NCBI RefSeq assembly: GCF_900454835.1
Contig: NZ_UGTM01000002.1
Coordinates: 248,001 to 312,000, forward strand
DNA length: 64,000 bases
Direction of reading: 5' to 3'
Origin: Prevotella denticola
GTDB taxonomy: Bacteria > Bacteroidota > Bacteroidia > Bacteroidales > Bacteroidaceae
Part shown: positions 28,673 to 37,698 of the stretch, piece after piece
How the letters are laid out: each line of letters opens with the position of its first letter
How positions within the stretch are numbered: the first letter of the stretch is position 1
Position numbers and translations under genes: made by a program
Notes under the pieces: generated by a model
The model's database searches: none
What the model was told of the DNA's origin: nothing
The model's input: the letters and a program-made list of their open reading frames with translations, nothing else

Positions 28673-30247
28673 TTAATAGTTTTCGTTGGATAAATTGGGA
28701 TTGGCCGACAGCTCGGCTGTGGGAATCGGATAGACGTTGTACCGGCTGTCGGTGGCACGTCCGTCTGCCACGCCGCCTTTCCACTGCCACTTATAGCCGC
28801 CGCCCGTGAACAGTCCGTACCGTATGAGGTCCGTGCGGCGTGTACACTCCCAGTAGAGTTCGCGTCCGCGTTCGTCAAGGATGAACTTCAGTGTGAGCTG
28901 TGCGGCAGTGATGTCGTCTCCGGTGCTGCCGGAAGCACGTTCCCGTACACGGTTGACATACTGCAGAGCTTCGCCCAGCGACGCGCCCTGTCCGCCCCGC
29001 AGGACGCTCTCGGCAAGCATGAGATACACATCCGCCAGGCGAAACACAGGATAATCAATGCTGCACCCTGCCGCTCCCGTGTTGCTGGCAGGCTCGCCTG
29101 CATCGGTAAGATTGGAGTATTTCTCGCCGAAATAACCTTCCGACTGGTTGTCGATGCCCTTTCCGAGCCATTGCTCCTGACCGTCGGTATAGAACCTGTA
29201 CCGCCGGTCGGTCTTCTCCCTGCCTGCGAAAAGCTGCGGCAGTTCACCCCGCACACGGAACATACCCCATCCGTTCGTCAATCCATAGCGGGCAGGATTC
29301 TGGGTACTGGTGTTGCCGCATTCGCCACAGACGATATAGGTCGTGGCACCCCAGGAGACCGTGTGGACGGCATCGACGACAAGCGGGAAGATAATCTCGT
29401 AGGTACGCTTGTCATTGTCGGCATTGAACAGTTTGCCGTAATCCTGCTCAAGGGAAAAGCCGGCACTGACGATTTTCTTGCAGCAGGTAATGCAGTCTGT
29501 GTAGTGCGTACCGGCACCGTACACCTCGGCGTTGAGATACAGCTTCGCCAGCAATGCCCAGGCAGCGGCCTTTGAGGCGCGGCCGTATTCACAGTTTCCG
29601 GGGTCGGACAGTCCGTCGGCAGCAATGTCCTTCAGCTCTCGCTCTATGTAGGCAAACAGCTGCCTGTTGCTGTAACACCCGGGCGTGTAAGAGCCGACAC
29701 CCATCGTCTCATCGACGAAAGGACCTTTGCCGAAAAGGTCGAGCACGTAGTAGTAGGACAGCGCACGCAGGAAGCGAGCCTCTGCACGGTAGGCCTTCAG
29801 ATGGGCGTTGCCGGCGGCAGCCGCTTCCGTGTCGTGCCGCAGGAACTCGTTGCACAGTGCGATGGTGTAGTACGCACGATAGTAAGTGTCTGCCACCCAG
29901 GGGTCGCTGGCATCCCACGTCATATAGGTCAGCCCCTCGATCTTGTCGCCCGAGAGCCATGTGGCGGCCATCTCGTCGGTCGGAGCTTCCTGAAGGTTGA
30001 AGTAACCGCGGAGGAAGTCATAACCGCTGTTGCTTGCCAGATCGGCATTGCCGCCGCCCTGTTCCTGTCCGGTGATGACAAACGAGGCATACAGCTTGGC
30101 GAGAGCCTGTCTGTAGCCTTCTTCCGTACTGTAGACGGCAGCGGCCGTCGACTGACTGTCGGTGTGAGGGCTCTGGTCGAGGTCGGCCGTACAGGAGTGC
30201 AGGCCGCACATGGCCAAGACGATGATAATGATATGTTTTGTATTCAT
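28673..30247 (-). CDS. SusD/RagB-family nutrient-binding lipoprotein (galactan locus)
   Basis: About 524 residues from MNTKHIII at 30247; a Met 10 codons upstream overlaps susC and is less likely. The lipobox is Leu-His-Ser-Cys. The TPR-like SusD fold is recognisable from KAYRAEARFLRALSYYYVLDLFGKGPF, the RLADVYLMLAESVLRGG segment, and the C-terminal ILDERGRELYWECTRRTDLIRYG. It forms the lid of the SusC channel and binds the incoming oligosaccharide. It starts 13 bp after susC, in the same transcript. Confidence 0.95.
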   Translation of the reverse strand: MNTKHIIIIVLAMCGLHSCTADLDQSPHTDSQSTAAAVYSTEEGYRQALAKLYASFVITGQEQGGGNADLASNSGYDFLRGYFNLQEAPTDEMAATWLSGDKIEGLTYMTWDASDPWVADTYYRAYYTIALCNEFLRHDTEAAAAGNAHLKAYRAEARFLRALSYYYVLDLFGKGPFVDETMGVGSYTPGCYSNRQLFAYIERELKDIAADGLSDPGNCEYGRASKAAAWALLAKLYLNAEVYGAGTHYTDCITCCKKIVSAGFSLEQDYGKLFNADNDKRTYEIIFPLVVDAVHTVSWGATTYIVCGECGNTSTQNPARYGLTNGWGMFRVRGELPQLFAGREKTDRRYRFYTDGQEQWLGKGIDNQSEGYFGEKYSNLTDAGEPASNTGAAGCSIDYPVFRLADVYLMLAESVLRGGQGASLGEALQYVNRVRERASGSTGDDITAAQLTLKFILDERGRELYWECTRRTDLIRYGLFTGGGYKWQWKGGVADGRATDSRYNVYPIPTAELSANPNLSNENY

Positions 30248-30260
30248 TGTTTTCGGTGTT

Positions 30261-33230
30261 TTAGAAATCAAGTCCAATGGTCAGAGAATAGATACGGGGA
30301 CGCGGATACACACTCATGTCTATGCCGCCCTGGCATTCGGGATCTACTCCGGTATAGCCGGTGAGGGTAAACACGTTCTGCACCATGAACGATGCGTTGA
30401 GCGAGCACCACTTCGCAATCTTCCCGAAGTTGTACGACAGCTGCACGTTGTCCATCTTCAGGAACGAGGCGTTCTCGACATAGAAGTCGCTCTCATACTG
30501 CCGTTTCCGGAAGTGTGTATCCAGATAGCTGGCGTGGAGGCGGTTGAGCTGGTAGCTGTTGTACGACATTGTTTCCCAGGCTCCCGTGTTCATGGCCATT
30601 CCGTTGTAGAGGTAATTGCCGACACTGGCCCGGAGCGATGTGCTCAACGTGAGACGCTTCCAGCGCACTGACGTGGAGAAGCCGAAGAGCCAGTCAGCCG
30701 ACGGCGAATGGTGATGGTACAGGTCCTTCGAGTCTACCTTTCCGTCGCCGTTGAGGTCGGCATAGAGTCCTTCTATCGGCAGTCCTGTCCTCTCGTCATA
30801 AATCTGCTTGTAGACGTAGTAACTATAAGGTGCATACCCCTCTGACAGCACCTGTACATAATGCGAGTCGATGGCACCCGCCGGTGTGTGGGGCGATGCC
30901 GAACGGGCATTGAGACGGAGGTTCGTGATCTTGTTGCTCTGCCACGTGGCGTTGCCGCTGAGACTCCACTCCCAGCTGTCTGTCTGCACAGGCGTCGCAG
31001 ACAGGGAGATTTCCACACCTTTGCCCGTGATATTCCCCACGTTGCTCAACATCTGCTTGTTGAAGTTGGTGCCGGCGGCAACAGGAACGGTAGCCAGCAG
31101 GTCTTCGGTCCGGCGGTAGTAACAGTCTATCGAACCTGTGATCCGGTCGCCGAGAAATCCGAAGTCAAGTCCCCAGTTCCATGCTTTCGTCGTCTCCCAC
31201 TTCAGCCCGCTGTTGTAGGCCGACGGACGGTAAGTGGCAACGGGCCGGCCGCCGAACATATAGCAGGCGCCGGCCTGGCTGAGTGTGTACAGGGGCTGAT
31301 AGCCGTAGTTGGCAATACCGTCCTGCTGTCCGGTCACGCCATAGCTGGCACGCAGCTTCAGCGTGCTGAAAACCGGCTTCAGCGGCCTGAAGAAATCTTC
31401 CTCCGACATACGCCAGCCCAGAGCGACAGACGGGAAGGAACCCCATCGGCTCCCTCTGCCGAAGCGTGACGAACCGTCACGGCGCAGACTGGCCGTAAGC
31501 AGATACCTGCCGTTGAAGCTGTAGTTCAGGCGGCCATAGTAGGAAAGCAGCACATGACGCTGGTCGTCGGCGGCGGATGCCGACTGCACCTCTGCCGGCT
31601 CTCTGTCGTTCAGCTCGGTGTAGGCGGCATTGGTGTATTTCCATGCCTGGTAATCGTAACCGGCCGTGACCTCGATGTTGCTCTTGATGCGGTCGAAGTA
31701 TCTGCCATAATCGAGATAGAATGTAAAGAGCCGGTTGCTGTTCCGCTGCGGACCGTAGCTGTAGTTGCGGCCTCCTGTGTTGTAATACTGGTAGGCTTCG
31801 TGTGGCACATAAATGTGTCCCCGGCCGCGCGACCCGTCATAGCCGAGCGTAAGGTGGGCATGGAGTCCCGGCAGGAAACGGAAGCTGTAGTCCGCATCGA
31901 AGCTGCCGATGGCACGGTAGACTTTGCTCGTGGAGTGATAGTTGTCAAGCAGTCCGGCCGGATTCCCCGTGGCACCGTTGACCGGGACGCCGTTGGCATC
32001 GGCCGCCTCATAGTAGCCGAGGAAAGCATCGCTGCCGGAATACACAGGCGAGCAGGGATTGTGCGTGGCACTGCTCCAGATGGCCTCCGTATTGGCAAAA
32101 CGGTTGTCGCTGCAAGTGCCTTTCAGATTGATGTTCAGCTTGAGGCGGTTATCCAGGAGCATGGGAGTGAGCGTGATGCTGCCGGTGTAGCGGGTCACGT
32201 TGTCGGTCCGCAGAATACCGTTCTGGCCGCTCGCACCGAAAGACAAACGGTAAGGTATCGCACCAGCCCTGCCGGAGATGCCGAGGTTGTTGTCCGTTCC
32301 GAAAGCGGTATGGAATATTTCTTTGTTCCAGTCGGTGTCGACACCGTCGTTGAGCAGCGACTTCTGGCTGTCATTGCCGTAAGTGCGCACCAGACGGTAC
32401 AGCTCTTCACGTGTAATCATGTCAGCCGTCCGAGTGGGAGTCTGGAGGGCGTTCGTCGAGGAGAACGTGATCTTCGGGCGGACGGAACTGGTGCCCTTCT
32501 TGGTGGTGATGATGATGACACCGTTGGAGGCACGCGATCCGTAGATGGCCGTCGAGGACGCATCCTTGAGGATGGTCATGCTCTCGATGTCGTTCGGATT
32601 GATGAGACTCAGGAAGTTTCCGCTGCCGGAAACCGACCCGCCGACCTCCATGGGCATGCCATCGAGGACAATCAGCGGGTCGTTGGACGCATTGAGCGAC
32701 GCACCGCCACGGATGCGGATCGTACTGCCGGCCGACGGAGAACCGCCGCTGCTGATAATCTGCACACCGCTCACCTTGCCGTTGACAAGTGCCTCGGGCG
32801 AATTGACGACACCCTGGTTGAAATCCTTGCTGTTCACACTCGACACAGAACCGGTCAGGTCGCTCTTGCGCTGTACGCCGTAGCCGATGACGACTGCCTC
32901 CTGCAGAATATGTTCGTCCGATTCAAGCGTGACGGCAAGCGGTCCGCCGGAAGAAATCTTCACCGTCTTCGTCTTGTAGCCGACGTAGGAAATCTGAAGC
33001 TCGGAGACGCGCCCGTCCACATCAAGGGAAAAACGTCCGTCAAGGTCGGTGACGGTTCCTGCCCCATGGGTTCTTTCCTTTACTGTTGCCCCGATAAGGG
33101 TCTCCCCCTTATCGTCTGTCACCGTACCGGTCACCCTCCTGACATTCTGTGCGACGGAAGACACCGTGACAAAAAAGACAAGGAAAACCATACAGAACAA
33201 GCGCATTGTAAAATTGCTTTTGTAAATCAT
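30261..33230 (-). CDS. SusC/RagA-family TonB-linked outer-membrane transporter (galactan locus)
   Basis: A 989-residue protein with a Sec signal peptide and a carboxypeptidase-regulatory-like N-terminal domain (VTGTVTDDKGETLIGATVKE). The plug contains the SusC motif around GYGVQRKSDLTGSVSS and the SIRIRGGASLNASNDPL-type segment, and a 22-strand-type barrel ends in IYSLTIGLDF. It takes up galacto-oligosaccharides with TonB energy. It is the first gene of the locus, read from a promoter at 33415-33445. There is no STN domain, so anti-sigma signalling is not expected; this matches control by the HTCS regulator. Confidence 0.95.
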   Translation of the reverse strand: MIYKSNFTMRLFCMVFLVFFVTVSSVAQNVRRVTGTVTDDKGETLIGATVKERTHGAGTVTDLDGRFSLDVDGRVSELQISYVGYKTKTVKISSGGPLAVTLESDEHILQEAVVIGYGVQRKSDLTGSVSSVNSKDFNQGVVNSPEALVNGKVSGVQIISSGGSPSAGSTIRIRGGASLNASNDPLIVLDGMPMEVGGSVSGSGNFLSLINPNDIESMTILKDASSTAIYGSRASNGVIIITTKKGTSSVRPKITFSSTNALQTPTRTADMITREELYRLVRTYGNDSQKSLLNDGVDTDWNKEIFHTAFGTDNNLGISGRAGAIPYRLSFGASGQNGILRTDNVTRYTGSITLTPMLLDNRLKLNINLKGTCSDNRFANTEAIWSSATHNPCSPVYSGSDAFLGYYEAADANGVPVNGATGNPAGLLDNYHSTSKVYRAIGSFDADYSFRFLPGLHAHLTLGYDGSRGRGHIYVPHEAYQYYNTGGRNYSYGPQRNSNRLFTFYLDYGRYFDRIKSNIEVTAGYDYQAWKYTNAAYTELNDREPAEVQSASAADDQRHVLLSYYGRLNYSFNGRYLLTASLRRDGSSRFGRGSRWGSFPSVALGWRMSEEDFFRPLKPVFSTLKLRASYGVTGQQDGIANYGYQPLYTLSQAGACYMFGGRPVATYRPSAYNSGLKWETTKAWNWGLDFGFLGDRITGSIDCYYRRTEDLLATVPVAAGTNFNKQMLSNVGNITGKGVEISLSATPVQTDSWEWSLSGNATWQSNKITNLRLNARSASPHTPAGAIDSHYVQVLSEGYAPYSYYVYKQIYDERTGLPIEGLYADLNGDGKVDSKDLYHHHSPSADWLFGFSTSVRWKRLTLSTSLRASVGNYLYNGMAMNTGAWETMSYNSYQLNRLHASYLDTHFRKRQYESDFYVENASFLKMDNVQLSYNFGKIAKWCSLNASFMVQNVFTLTGYTGVDPECQGGIDMSVYPRPRIYSLTIGLDF

Positions 33231-33414
33231 ATTGGTTTTTAGTTATAAATTATTGTACGCCATGCAAGGAGTTTTCTGCCGGAGAAAGTCCCACAGGCAG
33301 CGGGTTCCGACAACACCTCTCCAGTCTTCTGAGGATAAAATCAACAGGCCGGCACAGGCGGCACCGTTCACATGGGAATAGCCTGTCCGGCAGTACCTGT
33401 CGTGTTTGATGCGG

Positions 33415-33445
33415 CAAAATTAATAGACTTTCAAGTGCGGTGCAA
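33415..33445 (-). promoter_or_regulatory. Promoter of the galactan susC operon
   Basis: On the minus strand TAATTTTG (33415-33422) matches the -7 element and TTG (33443-33445) lies 20 bp upstream. The leader before the susC ATG would be about 175 bp. Confidence 0.7.
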
Positions 33446-34440
33446 GCACAAAACAGACAATGTTTTGCTCATTTCGGACATGGCGGGAATCCGCCTGGAC
33501 AAACCTTCTTATACAGGTGCGGGAGAACGAACGGAAAGGACTGCCGTCGCCCCGTTGAAACAACAGAAAACGCCATTCACCCAGAACACCTGCACGACAG
33601 ACCACCCTGGAACAAGCATGACAGACTGCAGCCACAGCACAATGGGCAGACCAACCTTATATTCGCTTTTCAGAAGGCAATAGACTTGTTGGATGCCGTA
33701 TGTCGCAAGGCTCTGAAAACCGTCATCGACTTTGCCAAGGAACCACTTACCAAACAATTCACATTCGAACAGGCCTGTGCTGTCAATGATTTTTTCATAC
33801 AGACACCGACAGACAACATGCTGCCGATACATTGTCTGTATTGTCCCATCCCTTCCTCACGGAAGACGACCATACCAAAGGGGGGACAGTAGATAATGAA
33901 TGGGGATTATTATTTACGCACACTGATTCTTTCCTGTCAGTGTGTCGAGGGTAAACACGAATGGTGTTGAGGGTGTACACCCTTGGTGTCAAGGCTTAGT
34001 TCGGATCGCGGTAAGTATTATGATAATCGGTTATTCTTGAAAATATGCTTTCTGAATAAACATCATGCTCCCCCCGATAAAGAGTCTGCCGCAGAAGAAT
34101 ATACTTTAGGATAAAACATAGTCTGGCATTCATCCACGGCAGATGCGCCTGTAATCGGTCTGCTGTGAAATTTTTTCCTGTCACTGCCGTCACTCTGTAA
34201 ATACATATAACATGCTAATAAACAATGTATTAGTGAGAGATGTTAAAAGTGACAGCAAATGAGAAATAAAATTTTGCAGTAAACTGTTGGTAATTCTGTC
34301 CTCATTGTCAGTATCCTGCTACTCTAAACTTTAGAAGATTTTTCATAAGTAGAATGAGTCTACCCCCCCCAACAGAAGATCTACTGTCCCCTTTTCTCTA
34401 CTGCTCGGTATGTGTTGCAATTTGCGTCCTATTTGCACCC

Positions 34441-34480
34441 TGTAAAAATAAAACACCCTGTAAATCAAAGATTTACAGGG
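34441..34480 (-). terminator. Terminator after tRNA-Met
   Basis: A perfect 11-bp stem, CCCTGTAAATC (34456-34466) and GATTTACAGGG (34470-34480), closes a 3-base loop. On the minus strand it is followed by a T-rich run (TTTTATTTTTACA). It lies 10 bp beyond the tRNA 3' end. Confidence 0.85.
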
Positions 34481-34489
34481 CGTAATTTG

Positions 34490-34563
34490 TAGCGGGGGTG
34501 GGACCCGAACCCACGACCTCCGGATTATGAATCCGACGCTCTAACCAGCTGAGCTATCCCGCC
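34490..34563 (-). tRNA. tRNA-Met (anticodon CAT), elongator type
   Basis: A 74-nt cloverleaf reads from 34563. The acceptor strand is GGCGGGA, the D arm GCTC...GAGC, the anticodon loop TTCATAA, and the T arm GTGGG-TTCGGGT-CCCAC. The anticodon stem lacks the three GC pairs of an initiator, so elongator Met is favoured; an Ile2 tRNA with a modified CAT cannot be excluded by eye. CCA is not encoded (ACA follows). Acceptor pair 7-66 is A-C and pair 1-72 is G-U, which is unusual. Confidence 0.9.
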
Positions 34564-34894
34564 ATCCACGGTGCTTTCGTTCTCGAAAGCGGGTGCAAAG
34601 GTATGGAAAAAAAGTTAAGTCTGCAAATTTTAAATCACTTTTTTAGCGGATATACAGGAAAAAGTTTTATATTTGCAGGCGGCTGCTGTCTGCGGGGCTG
34701 GTTTCTGTCTTTCCGTAGAGCCGGATGAGCGGCTGCATGACGGGATGTACAGGGAATGTACCGTTCCGCCGACAGGAGGGGGCGGTGGCTGTCCTGCAAG
34801 TCTGGGACAGGTAGCGGGATGCCGGCAGGCCGGAGCGGACGGCCGGGGAGAAGAGTTATAAAAATAATGAAAGAAAATGCAGAACATTTGAATA
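34564..34894. other. Intergenic region between tRNA-Met and the START-like gene
   Basis: It holds the promoter element at 34668-34675 and an untranslated leader of about 210 bp. No supported gene is present; a 62-codon frame at 34673 has no ribosome site. Confidence 0.55.
34668..34675 (+). promoter_or_regulatory. -7 element upstream of the START-like gene
   Basis: TATATTTG matches TAnnTTTG; a weak TTTT/TTAG segment near 34641-34646 could be the -33 partner. Confidence 0.55.
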
Positions 34895-35287
34895 ATGAGC
34901 AGGAAAATAGAACTGGAATATGAGCTGAAGACCCATTCGGGCAGTGCCGTGTGGACGCTGATCAGTACGCCGATCGGTATGATGAAGTGGCTGGCGGACG
35001 AGGTGACCCTGGAGGGGGAAACGGCGACTTTCGTATGGGGCGACCCGCTCCGTGAGCATGATACGCATACAGCGACCGTGATCGAGATGGTGAAAAACAG
35101 TCACATACGGCTGCACTGGGACTCGTCCGACAGTGATGCCTACTGGGAAATCAGGATGTTCCACAGCGAGATAGCCGGCAACTATCATCTGGCTGTCACC
35201 GACTTCACCGAGGATGACGAACCGGAGGATCTCGTCAGAATCTGGGACCAGAATATCGATCGGCTGCACCGGATTACGGGAGTTTGA
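34895..35287 (+). CDS. START-like (SRPBCC fold) small protein
   Basis: A 130-residue soluble protein without signal peptide. It has the spacing of Bacteroidetes START-like proteins: a first beta strand (IELEYELKTHSG), a helix with LISTPIGMMKWLADEV, and the strands ATFVWGDPL and HIRLHWDS, ending in a long C-terminal helix. Such proteins have a helix-grip fold that can hold a lipid or another hydrophobic ligand; no ligand is known here. Its stop codon TGA (35285-35287) lies inside the first unit of a 12-copy 7-bp tandem repeat. Confidence 0.82.
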   Translation: MSRKIELEYELKTHSGSAVWTLISTPIGMMKWLADEVTLEGETATFVWGDPLREHDTHTATVIEMVKNSHIRLHWDSSDSDAYWEIRMFHSEIAGNYHLAVTDFTEDDEPEDLVRIWDQNIDRLHRITGV

Positions 35288-35365
35288 GGTTTGAGGTTTG
35301 AGGTTTGAGGTTTGAGGTTTGAGGTTTGAGATTTGAGATTTGAGATTTGAGATTTGAGGTTTGAG
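35282..35365 (+). repeat. Twelve-copy 7-bp tandem repeat
   Basis: Seven units GTTTGAG, four units ATTTGAG and one GTTTGAG run without interruption. The first unit contains the stop codon of the START-like gene. T- and G-rich on the + strand. Confidence 0.95.
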
Positions 35366-35746
35366 GTTTTTCCAAGTCTGTTTCTTCTGTTGAAAAGCCG
35401 GAATGCTCTGCCTTTCTTTTCACGACTTTGAAGCCTACAGTTCCGTTTCAGACCTATGGTTCAGTTTCAGATCTGCCAGAATCATGCTGGACAGGTTGCA
35501 GGACAGGTTGCAAGAAGGGGACAGAGAATAAAAATACTAAAAAAGACCATTACTCTGATATTTTTATGTAATTTTGCACGGAATACGCTGCACCCGGGGA
35601 AAAGAAAGTGCAAGTACTTTCCATACCGGCCCGCACGCTCTTTGCAGCGGACAGGCTGCACCGGCGGGATGGGATCGGCCTCCTCCGCATCTGCAGGCTG
35701 TATTCACGCACGTTAAACAAGGGGTGACACTCCGCTCGCCACCGTC
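35288..35746. other. Intergenic region before the LptF/G gene
   Basis: After the 7-bp array come two short direct-repeat pairs (GTTTCAGA at about 35437 and 35462; GGACAGGTTGCA at about 35489 and 35501), then the promoter element at 35569. No supported gene is present. Confidence 0.55.
35569..35576 (+). promoter_or_regulatory. -7 element upstream of the lptF/G-ribBA pair
   Basis: TAATTTTG matches TAnnTTTG; no clear -33 TTTG is present 20 bp upstream. The leader to the ATG at 35747 would be about 165 bp. Confidence 0.5.
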
Positions 35747-37684
35747 ATGATGTTTCGGATCAGGAAATTAGACATATTCATAGCCAGGCAGTTCGGCATG
35801 CTCTTCGCCGGGACATTCTTCATCAGTCTGTTCGTGCTGATGATGCAGTTCCTGTGGCGGTATATCGACGACCTGATCGGCAAGGGACTGTCCATGGATG
35901 TTCTCGGACAGTTCTTCTGGTACATGAGCCTGATGATGGTGCCGCAGGCCCTTCCGCTGGCCATCCTCCTCTCCTCGCTTATTTCCTACGGCAACCTCGG
36001 CGAGAGTTCCGAGCTGACGGCCATCAAGTCGGCCGGCATCTCGCTGGTCCAGTCGTTCCGCGGTCTGATCGTCATCAGTGTCCTCATCGCCTGCGGTTCG
36101 TTCTATTTCCAGAACAATGTAGGGCCGAGCGCGCAGAAGCACATCGCCCAGCTTCTCATTTCCATGAAGCAGAAAAGTCCGGAGCTGGAGATACCCGAAG
36201 GCATCTTCTATGACGGCATCCCCAATACCAACCTCTATGTGGAAAAGAAAGACCTGAAGACCGGACACCTCTATAACATCATGGTGTACCGGATGACCGA
36301 CAGCTACGAGGACCAGGCCATCATCCTTGCCGACTCGGGCATGCTCCAGTCGACGGCAGAGAAGAAGCATCTCGTGCTGAACCTGTGGAGCGGAGAGTGG
36401 TTCGAGAACATGCGCTCGCAGGAGATGGGCAGCAGTGCCAGCGTTCCTTACCGCCGGGAGACGTTCACCCACAAGCACATCGTGCTCGACTTTGACGGCG
36501 ACTTCAACCTCACCGACATGGCGGGTATCTCGAACGATGCCCGTACGAAGAGCATCACCAAGATACAGCACGACAAGGACTCGCTGGTCCACGTCTACGA
36601 CAGCGTAGGAAAGGCCTATTACAAGGATGCACAGTCAATTTACTATCCTTCCCCCAGGCTCCGGCCGTCAGAGATGAAGCAGGCCGTCAGACTGGCGGAA
36701 GGAAAGAGCTTCAATGTCGACTCGATATTCAGCAGGCTGCCGGCCGACCAGCGCCGCCAGGTCGTCGACCAGGCTCTGTCTACTGTCCAGCAGGAGGTGG
36801 GCGACCTCGAGTTCAAGAGTCTGGTGACCAGTGACGGCGACAAGCTGATCCGTCTGCACGACATCGAGACCATCAACAAGTTCACGCTGTCGCTGATCTG
36901 CATCATCTTCTTCTTCATCGGCGCACCGCTCGGTGCCATTATCCGCAAGGGCGGACTGGGCATACCGATCATCATCAGCGTCATCGTGTTCATCATCTTC
37001 TACATCCTCGACAACACCGGCTACCGTATGTCCCGCCAGGGCGACTGGGCCATCTGGTTCGGCAAGGGACTGTCGATGGCAGTGCTCATCCCGATGGCGG
37101 TGTTCTTCACCTACAAGGCGAACAACGACTCGGCGGTGTTCAATGCCGATATGTACATGAACCTGCTGCGGCGGATGTTCGGACTCCGCCTCAAGCGCAG
37201 CATATCCGGCAAGGAAGTAATCCTGAACGACCCGGCCTACAGCCGTGATGCCGCCCAGCTCCGGCTGCTGAACGGACAGATCGCCGAATATGCGAAGTCG
37301 CGCAGCCTCAAATCGCCGCCTGACGTGATCAAGGTGTTCTTCCGCTATCATGCCGACCATGTCATCGAGAACATCAGCGACGAACTCGAAGCCGTCATCG
37401 AAGACCTGGGCAACACGCGCAACAAGCTCATCATGACCGTGCTGAACCGCTATCCCATACTGGCCGTGAAGGCGCATACGCGGCCTTTCGACCGCCGGTG
37501 GCTGAACATCCTCGCCGGGCTGATTCTCCCGGCAGGCATCTTCTTCTACTTCCGTATGTGGCGGTTCCGCCTGCGTCTCTATCGTGACCTCCGTGCCATC
37601 ACTGCCTGCAACGATGTGCTGATTGCCGAGATAGAACGGATGGAGAGAGTCGCTTTTGGGCTGCATAAAAAGAAACATTCATAA
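35747..37684 (+). CDS. LptF/LptG-family permease (YjgP/YjgQ) with a long C-terminal extension
   Basis: A 645-residue inner-membrane protein. The N-terminal spans ([18 protein letters not shown], about 5-30) and the following spans are typical of LptF/LptG. A periplasmic jellyroll region fills about 115-370, and three spans follow at about 380-455 ([22 protein letters not shown] is the family hallmark). Relatives in proteobacteria end there, near 360 residues. Here about 185 more residues follow, including a hydrophobic hairpin near 585-605. It would move lipopolysaccharide from the inner membrane with LptB. It lies 14 bp upstream of ribBA. Confidence 0.88.
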   Translation: MMFRIRKLDIFIARQFGMLFAGTFFISLFVLMMQFLWRYIDDLIGKGLSMDVLGQFFWYMSLMMVPQALPLAILLSSLISYGNLGESSELTAIKSAGISLVQSFRGLIVISVLIACGSFYFQNNVGPSAQKHIAQLLISMKQKSPELEIPEGIFYDGIPNTNLYVEKKDLKTGHLYNIMVYRMTDSYEDQAIILADSGMLQSTAEKKHLVLNLWSGEWFENMRSQEMGSSASVPYRRETFTHKHIVLDFDGDFNLTDMAGISNDARTKSITKIQHDKDSLVHVYDSVGKAYYKDAQSIYYPSPRLRPSEMKQAVRLAEGKSFNVDSIFSRLPADQRRQVVDQALSTVQQEVGDLEFKSLVTSDGDKLIRLHDIETINKFTLSLICIIFFFIGAPLGAIIRKGGLGIPIIISVIVFIIFYILDNTGYRMSRQGDWAIWFGKGLSMAVLIPMAVFFTYKANNDSAVFNADMYMNLLRRMFGLRLKRSISGKEVILNDPAYSRDAAQLRLLNGQIAEYAKSRSLKSPPDVIKVFFRYHADHVIENISDELEAVIEDLGNTRNKLIMTVLNRYPILAVKAHTRPFDRRWLNILAGLILPAGIFFYFRMWRFRLRLYRDLRAITACNDVLIAEIERMERVAFGLHKKKHS

Positions 37685-37698
37685 TCAGTAACAAGTAT

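Larger units (their letters stand above)
33231..34489. other. Long intergenic region upstream of the galactan susC
   Basis: About 1.26 kb. The first part carries the susC promoter and presumably the HTCS binding sites. Open frames such as one on + at 33440-33892 have no ribosome site or recognisable motif. The part from about 33880 to 34440 is AT-richer than its surroundings and is bracketed by an inverted 13-bp motif (GGGGACAGTAGAT at 33882 and its complement at 34379). The tRNA terminator lies at the right end. Confidence 0.6.

Noticed and set aside
31554..33242. A 562-codon open frame on + antisense to the galactan susC
   Set aside because: It lies fully within susC in an opposed frame. 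GC-rich codon bias removes stops there; its translation shows no domain.
33440..33892. A 150-codon open frame on + upstream of the galactan susC
   Set aside because: No ribosome site, no motif, and it overlaps the divergent control region.
35569..37698. FMN riboswitch expected before ribBA
   Set aside because: The gene follows the permease gene by 14 bp and the leader before 35747 shows no FMN-aptamer-like conserved segments.
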